Shown here one piece after another: positions 27,694 to 33,045 of a stretch of 33,045 nt of DNA (position 1 is the stretch's first letter; each line of letters starts with the position of its first letter). Origin of the DNA: an uncultured Eggerthellaceae bacterium (GTDB lineage Bacteria > Actinomycetota > Coriobacteriia > Coriobacteriales > Eggerthellaceae); assembly GCA_947626665.1 (NCBI GenBank), contig CANQTB010000003.1, forward strand, positions 1 to 33,045, read 5' to 3'. The notes below the pieces were generated by a model that searched no databases, had not been told where the DNA came from, and saw only the letters and a program-made list of their open reading frames with translations. The position numbers were made by a program, and so were the translations under genes.

Positions 27694-30057
27694 ATGGGAA
27701 TCAACATTGCGCTTGCCGGAAACCCGAACTGCGGCAAGACGACCATGTTCAACGATCTCACGGGAGCGAACCAATATGTGGGGAACTGGCCCGGCGTGAC
27801 CGTTGAGAAAAAAGAAGGCAAGTATACGCGCGACAAGGAGGTCACGATCACTGACTTGCCGGGCATCTATTCGCTTTCGCCCTATTCGCCTGAGGAGATC
27901 GTTGCACGCGACTATCTGCTCTCCGGCGCTCCCGACGTGGTGATCAACCTCATCGATGGAACGAACCTTGAGCGCAATCTCTACCTCACCACCCAGATCA
28001 TCAATTTGGGCGTGCCCGTCGTCGTGGCCCTCAACATGATGGACTTGGTGGAGAAATCGGGGAATAAGATCGATGTCGCGAAGCTCTCGGCAGAACTCGG
28101 CTGCCCTGTCATTGAAACGGCAGCCTCAAAGGGCCGCGGACTGAACGACGTGATGGGAGCCGCTCAGGCAGCGGCAGCGAAGGGGACGGCCCCTGCCTCA
28201 ACGATGCGCTTCGACGATGATATTGAAACTGCCATCGCGAAAGTGATCGACGAGATCGGCGGGCGCGTACCTTCAAACCTTGTGCGGTGGTACGCGATCA
28301 AGCTCCTCGAAAACGACAGCCTCACCCTCTCGCGCCTGAATCTGACGGCGCATAACCTCAGCACGATCGCGGCCATCCGCGAGGGCCTTGAGGAAGAATA
28401 CGACGACGATGCCGAAAGCATCATCACCGGCGCGCGCTACGATGTGATCACCGACGTGGTGGCGGGTGTTCTCAAGCGCTCGGTAAAGGGGCTTACGACC
28501 ACGCAGAAGGTCGACCGGATCGTCACGAACCGCTGGCTCGGCATTCCGATCTTCATCGTCGTGATGTTCATCGTCTACTACCTCTCCGTCTCCACCTTCG
28601 GCACGCTGTTCACCGACTGGGCGAACGACGGCCTGTTCGGGGACGGCTGGCTCTACACCGGCGTCGAGGAATACGATGGCGCGGTGGAGGCTTGGGAGGA
28701 AGAGCTCGCCGCAGCCGAGGAGTCGGGTGCCAGCGAGGCCGCACTTGCGGCGATTGAAGAGGCCGAGCCTAATCCGGCCGATTTCGGCATCTACCACGTG
28801 GGCATTCCTGTCGTCGTGGGCGAATGGATGAACACGATCGGCGTTGCGGATTGGCTCCAAAGCCTCGTGATCGACGGCATCATCGCGGGCGTCGGCGCCG
28901 TGCTGGGCTTCGTTCCGCAGATGATCGTGCTGTTCCTCCTGCTCTCCATCCTTGAGCAATGCGGCTATATGGCGCGCGTCGCGTTCATCATGGACCGCAT
29001 CTTCCGCAAGTTCGGCCTTTCCGGCAAGAGCTTCATCCCGATGCTCATCGGCAGCGGCTGCGGCGTGCCGGCGGTCATGGCCACGAAAACGATCGAAAAC
29101 GAAAAAGACCGTCGCATGACCATCATGACCACCACGATGATCCCGTGCGGCGCGAAGATGCCGATCATCGCCCTCGTGTTCGGCGCCATCGCGTCGGGCA
29201 ATTCCGAGGACTTCTGGTGGGTGGCGCCGGTGTTCTACTTCCTCGGTGTGTTCGCGATCATCATCTCGGGCATCATGTTGCGCAAGACGCGTGCGTTCGC
29301 CGGCGAGGCGACGTCCTTCATCATGGAGCTTCCAGCCTATCACGTCCCCGCCGTAAAAGGCGTGCTGCTTTCCACATGGGAGCGCGTGAAGGCGTTCATC
29401 GTGAAAGCGGGAACGATCATCTTCATCGCCTCGATCGTCATCTGGTTCCTCACGAACTTCGGCTTCTATGAGGGCGCCTTCGGCATGCTCAATACCGAGA
29501 TGGAAGGCTATATGGAGTACTCGCTCATGGCGGGAATCGGCAATGCGATCGCGTGGATCTTCGCACCGCTCGGCTTCGGCAACTGGGAAAGCGCTGCCAC
29601 CTCCATCACCGGCCTCGTGGCGAAGGAAAACGTCGTGGCGACCGTCGGCATCATGACCAACCTCGGCGAGCTCGGCGAAACTGATCCGGCGCTGTGGCAG
29701 GGCTTTGCCCTCATGTTCGGAGGAAGCGCCGCTGCGATTGCCGCGTTCTGCGCATTCAACCTTTTGTGTGCCCCGTGCTTCGCAGCCATCGGCGCGATCA
29801 GCAACCAGATGCGCTCCGCGAAATGGACGTGGGCGGCGATCGGCTACATGACCGGCTTCGCGTGGTGCGTCGGCTTGATGATCTATCAATTCGCCGGCTT
29901 GGCCCTTGGCGAGGTGTCCTTCAGTGTGTGGACCGTGGTCGCCATCCTCATCCTTGAGGCGATGCTCTTCCAGATATTCCGCCCGATGCCCCATTTTGAG
30001 GAACGTGGCGAGAAGGGCGCCAAGGTGAAGAGCGCTGCCGCAAAGAACGTGGCGTAA
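27694..30057 (+). CDS. feoB: ferrous iron transport protein FeoB
   Basis: FeoB is the inner-membrane Fe(II) permease with an N-terminal G-protein domain. The 787-residue protein shows G1 GNPNCGKT at residues 9-16, G3 DLPG at 54-57, G4 NMMD at 114-117 and an AASKGRG G5-like stretch. The membrane domain contains both Gate-type regions, including GSGCGVPAVMATKTIENEKDRRM and IPCGAKMPIIALVFGA with conserved cysteines. Unusually, an insertion of roughly 50 residues (about 318-365) lies after the first membrane helix: acidic and Ala/Glu-rich (AWEEELAAAEESGASEAAL), probably an external helical hairpin. The start follows a strong AAGGAGAG. Fusion or loss of domains is not seen. Confidence 0.97.
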   Translation: MGINIALAGNPNCGKTTMFNDLTGANQYVGNWPGVTVEKKEGKYTRDKEVTITDLPGIYSLSPYSPEEIVARDYLLSGAPDVVINLIDGTNLERNLYLTTQIINLGVPVVVALNMMDLVEKSGNKIDVAKLSAELGCPVIETAASKGRGLNDVMGAAQAAAAKGTAPASTMRFDDDIETAIAKVIDEIGGRVPSNLVRWYAIKLLENDSLTLSRLNLTAHNLSTIAAIREGLEEEYDDDAESIITGARYDVITDVVAGVLKRSVKGLTTTQKVDRIVTNRWLGIPIFIVVMFIVYYLSVSTFGTLFTDWANDGLFGDGWLYTGVEEYDGAVEAWEEELAAAEESGASEAALAAIEEAEPNPADFGIYHVGIPVVVGEWMNTIGVADWLQSLVIDGIIAGVGAVLGFVPQMIVLFLLLSILEQCGYMARVAFIMDRIFRKFGLSGKSFIPMLIGSGCGVPAVMATKTIENEKDRRMTIMTTTMIPCGAKMPIIALVFGAIASGNSEDFWWVAPVFYFLGVFAIIISGIMLRKTRAFAGEATSFIMELPAYHVPAVKGVLLSTWERVKAFIVKAGTIIFIASIVIWFLTNFGFYEGAFGMLNTEMEGYMEYSLMAGIGNAIAWIFAPLGFGNWESAATSITGLVAKENVVATVGIMTNLGELGETDPALWQGFALMFGGSAAAIAAFCAFNLLCAPCFAAIGAISNQMRSAKWTWAAIGYMTGFAWCVGLMIYQFAGLALGEVSFSVWTVVAILILEAMLFQIFRPMPHFEERGEKGAKVKSAAAKNVA

Positions 30058-30067
30058 CATCGCTGCC

Positions 30068-30100
30068 TAACGGAGGTTTAACGGAGATTTAACGGAGATT
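30068..30100 (+). repeat. 11-bp tandem repeat (3 copies) after feoB
   Basis: TAACGGAGGTT is followed by two identical TAACGGAGATT units. They lie just after the feoB stop and before two copies of the palindrome TTGCGCGCAA (30099-30108 and 30124-30133). Confidence 0.9.
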
Positions 30101-30119
30101 GCGCGCAACCGCGGGAAAC

Positions 30120-30152
30120 GTTCTTGCGCGCAACAACTCCGCAAGCGTTTTT
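30120..30152 (+). terminator. probable intrinsic terminator after feoB
   Basis: CTTGCG (30123-30128) pairs with CGCAAG (30140-30145), and CG plus five T residues follow. The upstream ACG-TT can extend the stem with a small bulge. The 11-base loop is large, and the palindromic TTGCGCGCAA copies offer a competing fold, so its efficiency is uncertain. Confidence 0.55.
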
Positions 30153-30217
30153 AAAAGCATCTTTGAAACGTGTGGTTGATGAGTGAAAGTTTGTAAGACG
30201 GAAAGCGAGCTGATTGA

Positions 30218-30430
30218 ATGTTGGTACCGATTGAGATAACGCCTGCGACCATTCTCGTTGCCGTGGCGGTCATCGTCCTCGTTGTGCTCGCTTTTCGCCG
30301 CCTGATCGTTCGCGGCATGTGCGACTGCCATGACCATTGCGGCGACGGCGCGGGCGGCTGCAAAGGATGCAAGGGGTGTTCTGCCGCTGCCGACATGGTC
30401 CGAAAGATGGAGCAGGCTGCCGAGCATTAA
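30218..30430 (+). CDS. FeoB-associated Cys-rich membrane protein
   Basis: The 70-residue protein has one N-terminal membrane helix (ATILVAVAVIVLVVLAFRRLIV) and a short cysteine-rich cytoplasmic tail, CDCHDHCGDGAGGCKGCKGC. This is the layout of the small FeoB-associated Cys-rich family found in Gram-positive bacteria. Such proteins may handle Fe(II) at the exit of FeoB or stand in for FeoC. It lies between feoB and the DtxR-type gene. The ribosome binding site is weak. Confidence 0.88.
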   Translation: MLVPIEITPATILVAVAVIVLVVLAFRRLIVRGMCDCHDHCGDGAGGCKGCKGCSAAADMVRKMEQAAEH

Positions 30431-30473
30431 CCGGTTGTGCTACCATGTGCCAAGCGCAACCGGAAGGAGAACC

Positions 30474-30854
30474 ATGGAAAAGATGTCCATGTCTCATGAG
30501 GACTATCTCGAAGCGATGGTAATGCTCGGCGGAACCACGCAGCAATCCGTGCGTTCGGTTGACGTCGCAAACAAGCTGGGGGTCTCAAAGGCGTCGGTAA
30601 ACAAAGCCGTCTCTGTTCTGAAGGAACGCGGACTCGTAGAACAGCCGTATTACGGCGATATCACGCTTACTGAAAGTGGCTACGAATACGGGAAATCCGT
30701 TCTCGAACGCCATGAGCTCCTTTATGCATTTCTCACGAAGGCCCTCGGCATTCCCGAGGAGCGCGCCTATGACGAGGCGTGCCAGATGGAGCACGCGATA
30801 AGCGACGAATCGATGGAGCGCTGGGTCAGCTACGTGAAAAACCTCAATTTATAA
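30474..30854 (+). CDS. DtxR/MntR-family metal-dependent regulator
   Basis: The 126-residue protein starts with the family pattern MSHEDYLEAMVML, followed by a winged helix (VRSVDVANKLGVSKASVNKAVSVLKERGLVEQ). The metal-binding and dimer domain has ERHELLYAFLTKALGIPEERAYDEACQMEHAIS, with the conserved His, Glu and Cys/Glu ligands in place. It lacks the SH3-like third domain, as MntR-type members do. ATG 30474 follows GGAAGGAGA. As the last gene of the feo cluster it probably represses the cluster when Fe(II) or Mn(II) is plentiful; the inverted repeat at 26758 is a candidate site. Confidence 0.9.
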   Translation: MEKMSMSHEDYLEAMVMLGGTTQQSVRSVDVANKLGVSKASVNKAVSVLKERGLVEQPYYGDITLTESGYEYGKSVLERHELLYAFLTKALGIPEERAYDEACQMEHAISDESMERWVSYVKNLNL

Positions 30855-30995
30855 CGCTCTGCATGGCATTTGCCGTGGAAATCACCATATGTTGGGAAAC
30901 GCCGACCTATCTCACCCACAAAATGTGGTAAGCTAATTCACGCTTTCGCATAAACGTACCATCAAAGAACTACATGCGTCTGGAAGCGAGCCTGA

Positions 30996-31790
30996 GTGGC
31001 ACATCCGAAAAACAGCAGAACGAGAACAAGCGGGCCAATCGGCGGGGGGAACGTTTATGGCTCAAGCCTCGGTGCGAACCTATCGCAACGCATGGAGGCA
31101 CCGAAGCCCTACGACAGCGGAAGCCTGTATATGCCGTCCTCGATGTCGGGTGCTCATCAGGGGAAATCCTCTTCTCTCGGCCTGTATTTCGCTGCGAAGA
31201 AGCGCTCACGCATCAAAAGCAAAGCTGATAAAACCTTCACACGACAATATGGGGATCTCGATCACGCAAGCTCGGCAAGCGAGGCTGGCCCGCGCGCGGC
31301 GGTATACAAAGCCGAAATGGGTCATAGCCACAAGCGGGCCACGCGCTTGCAGTCTTCGGGATCGTCGATGAATGCCGCCGCGGTTTCCAAGGCGATGCGT
31401 CCTTCCTCGCGCGTTGGTTCTCGCGTGCTCGTAACGGTGACGGTTCTCGCGTGCCTTGCGCTCTCAGCGCTGTTCCTCTATGCGCCAGCGAAGCAGTATT
31501 ATCTTCAGATTCGCGAGGTCGACCGTCTTCAGGCAGAGTATCAGGCAGTGAGCGAACGCAACGACGCGCTGCAGCAAGAAGTCGATAAGCTGATGAGCGA
31601 TGAGGGCGTGGAGGATCTTGCCCGCGAAGAACTTGGCTGGGTGGCCGATGGTGAACAGTCGGTAAGCGTTTCGGGACTCGATCTGCCCGAGAAGGAGTCG
31701 GATTTCAAAGCGAACATTCCGCCGGGAAGCGTCAAGGCGCCTAGGACGTGGTATTCCGAAATTGGTGATTTCATCTTTGGCGTTGAATAG
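30996..31790 (+). CDS. DivIC/FtsB-like septum formation protein
   Basis: The 264-residue protein has a long polar N-terminal region of about 140 residues (cytoplasmic), one membrane helix (VLVTVTVLACLALSALFLYA), and then a coiled coil (YYLQIREVDRLQAEYQAVSERNDALQQEVDKLM) with the family-typical VEDLAREELGWV. This is the DivIC/FtsB layout; the protein would act in the divisome with FtsL and FtsQ. The long N-terminal region is typical of actinobacterial members. GTG 30996 has a modest GGAAG; later in-frame starts cannot be excluded. Ppx/GppA follows, as in many Actinobacteria. Confidence 0.82.
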   Translation: MAHPKNSRTRTSGPIGGGNVYGSSLGANLSQRMEAPKPYDSGSLYMPSSMSGAHQGKSSSLGLYFAAKKRSRIKSKADKTFTRQYGDLDHASSASEAGPRAAVYKAEMGHSHKRATRLQSSGSSMNAAAVSKAMRPSSRVGSRVLVTVTVLACLALSALFLYAPAKQYYLQIREVDRLQAEYQAVSERNDALQQEVDKLMSDEGVEDLAREELGWVADGEQSVSVSGLDLPEKESDFKANIPPGSVKAPRTWYSEIGDFIFGVE

Positions 31791-31840
31791 ACGCCTTGCA
31801 ATTGCAAAATGAACCACGCAAAGAGAAACCAGAGGTGAAC

Positions 31841-32842
31841 GTGAAAAACGGTCGTTATGCCGCTATCGATATTGGCACGGTAACGACGCGTATGCTTATT
31901 GCCGATGTAGCGGATGGCAACGTCGCTGATTGCGTGCGCGAATACACCATAACGAATTTGGGCGAGGGAGTGGATGCGACGGGCGTTTTGAAGCCCGAGG
32001 CGATCCAGCGCGTTGGTGAAGCGATCGATCGCTATCTTGCCGTGCGGGCCTCCTTCGAATGCGATGGGCAGAAGATACCAACGGCGGTTATGGCAACGTC
32101 GGCGGCGCGCGATGCGCAAAACGCGGAGGAATTTGTTGAAGTGCTTGCGCGAAAAGGCCTTACGCTGCAGGTCATTCCGGGCAATCGCGAGGCGGCACTA
32201 TCGTTTCTTGGGGCCTCAAGCTCGTTTGCCGATGGGCGCATCATGCTCGTGGACATTGGCGGCGGCTCCACCGAAATTGCTATCGGCGATACGCGGCGCG
32301 ATCCTTTATGGTCGCATTCGTTTGACGTTGGTTGTCGCCGTATGACTGAGCGCTTTTTTGCGCATGACCCCATCGAACTCGATGAGATGCAGCAAGCGAG
32401 CGCGTGGGTGAGGGACGTCATGACGCCCTATTTCGTCGATTTGGCGCAACAAGGATATTTGCGCGGGGAAAACGCTGGTGAAGCTGCCAACGGGGCAGGC
32501 GATTCGAAGGTTGTACCCGTTGATCGCGTGGTCGCTGTTGCCGGAACCGCAACGAGCGTGGTGAGCATTCGCGATGAGATGGAAGAGTACGATAGCAGCC
32601 GTGTTCATCGTGCTGTCGTGACCGCGAAGGAGCTAGACGGCGTTTTGGGTCAACTGAGCGCCCTCACGGTTGAAGAACGGCGCCATGTGGTTGGGCTCGA
32701 CCCCGAACGCGCGCCTGTTATCGTGGCCGGGCTGGTAATTTTGAAGACGGTTTTGGAACTCGCGGGATTTCGCTCTTACACGGCCAGTGAAACCGACCTT
32801 TTGCATGGCATGGTGCTCGTGCTTGCCGATGGCGAATTCTGA
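31841..32842 (+). CDS. Ppx/GppA family phosphatase
   Basis: The protein of about 333 residues belongs to the exopolyphosphatase/guanosine pentaphosphatase family of the ASKHA fold. Motifs: AAIDIGTVTTRMLIAD as phosphate loop 1, TSAARDAQN, VIPGNREAALSFLG, and VDIGGGSTEIAIG as phosphate loop 2. It lacks the long C-terminal domains of E. coli Ppx, as is usual in Actinobacteria. It may hydrolyse polyphosphate or pppGpp; the sequence does not decide. GTG 31841 follows AGAGG five bases away and begins just before the first motif; TTG 31796 and GTG 31835 are alternatives. Confidence 0.9.
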   Translation: MKNGRYAAIDIGTVTTRMLIADVADGNVADCVREYTITNLGEGVDATGVLKPEAIQRVGEAIDRYLAVRASFECDGQKIPTAVMATSAARDAQNAEEFVEVLARKGLTLQVIPGNREAALSFLGASSSFADGRIMLVDIGGGSTEIAIGDTRRDPLWSHSFDVGCRRMTERFFAHDPIELDEMQQASAWVRDVMTPYFVDLAQQGYLRGENAGEAANGAGDSKVVPVDRVVAVAGTATSVVSIRDEMEEYDSSRVHRAVVTAKELDGVLGQLSALTVEERRHVVGLDPERAPVIVAGLVILKTVLELAGFRSYTASETDLLHGMVLVLADGEF

Positions 32843-32876
32843 AAAAGGAAGCCCCCTCAACTCATAGATGCCGATG

Positions 32877-32885
32877 TGGTAGTAT
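32877..32885 (+). promoter_or_regulatory. extended -10 promoter of tRNA-Leu
   Basis: TGGTAGTAT is an extended -10 element (TGn before TAGTAT) about 20 bases upstream of the mature tRNA start. The -35 region is poor, which fits an extended -10 promoter. A primary transcript would carry a 5' leader of about 14 bases. Confidence 0.45.
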
Positions 32886-32905
32886 GCAATTCGCACGTAT
32901 TCTGC

Positions 32906-32990
32906 GGGGGTGTGGCGGAATTGGCAGACGCAGCGGACTTAAAATCCGCCGCCGCAAGGCTTAAGGGTTCGAGTCCCTTCACCCCTACCA
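32906..32990 (+). tRNA. tRNA-Leu(UAA), complete
   Basis: The acceptor GGGGGTG pairs with CACCCCT (first pair G-T, as in E. coli tRNA-Leu). The D-arm holds GCGGAATTGGCAGACGC, and the anticodon stem AGCGGACTTAAAATCCGCC carries anticodon TAA. A long variable arm (GCCGCAAGGC) marks a class II tRNA. The T-arm is AAGGGTTCGAGTCCCTT, and CCA is encoded. Confidence 0.97.
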
Positions 32991-33045
32991 GGTCAAGAAA
33001 ACTTTCATTGACATAAATTAGACAGGTGCAATAGCCCTACATCAA

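Noticed and set aside
28273-30060. 595-residue minus-strand ORF opposite feoB
   Set aside because: It is antisense to a certain feoB, its translation is rich in His/Arg/Asp with no recognisable motif, and it results from the codon bias of the plus strand.
33008-33036. TTGACA after tRNA-Leu as a promoter
   Set aside because: The -35 hexamer is perfect, but the sequence 16-18 bases downstream (ATAGCC region) is a poor -10, and the window ends before any gene can be seen.

Overview
The window reads as chromosomal DNA of a Gram-positive (monoderm) actinobacterium of middling GC, most likely a member of the Coriobacteriia (Eggerthella-like). This rests on gene content: a Tad/Flp pilus locus with no secretin, a FeoA-FeoA-FeoB cluster with a Cys-rich partner and a DtxR-type regulator, a DivIC/FtsB-like gene next to Ppx/GppA and tRNA-Leu, and frequent GTG starts. 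No phage, IS, CRISPR or integrase genes were seen. The taxonomic call is inference, since no search was run.

Layout. 1-2180: the 5' part of a tRNA-Ser gene (minus strand), then tRNA adenosine deaminase, ispE and a small membrane protein. 2183-4291 (minus): a large OatA-like membrane acyltransferase. 4520-9437: a co-directional cluster of a PurF-like protein that has lost its glutaminase nucleophile, a DUF2804 protein, an ornithine cyclodeaminase-like (LOR/SDH, TIGR00300-type) protein and a DUF2974 alpha/beta hydrolase. 9605-10934: an orphan RelB/DinJ antitoxin and a TetR-type regulator with an expanded repeat tract. 11051-14476: two divergently transcribed membrane proteins that both carry CBS pairs, a CNNM/CorC-type protein and an MFS-CBS fusion. 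14756-25032: a 13-gene Tad pilus locus (cpaB, tadZ, cpaF, tadB, tadC, flp, three tadE-like genes, a tadG-like gene) ending in three accessory genes: a secreted unknown, a DUF192 protein and a zinc-ribbon protein. 25077-26654 (minus): threonine synthase. 26902-30854: the ferrous-iron uptake cluster feoA1-feoA2-feoB-Cys-rich protein-DtxR-type regulator. 30996-32990: DivIC-like protein, Ppx/GppA phosphatase and a complete tRNA-Leu(UAA).

The genes form four functional units. The Tad unit supplies ATPase, inner-membrane platform, localisation ATPase, pilin and pseudopilins, but the prepilin peptidase must lie elsewhere. The Feo unit has an RNA hairpin or terminator in each of the spacers after feoA1, feoA2 and feoB, which suggests graded expression. 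The PurF-like/DUF2804/LOR-SDH/DUF2974 cluster has no pathway that I recognise and is the best candidate here for undescribed biology. The fourth unit is the divergent CBS pair.

A second theme is short tandem repeats. At least eight loci carry 10-24 bp duplications. Those inside genes have 12 or 15 bp units, so copy-number change would keep the reading frame: the ispE tail, the TetR linker and the TadZ linker. One lies in the leader of a tadE-like gene, where each unit carries a Shine-Dalgarno-like core.
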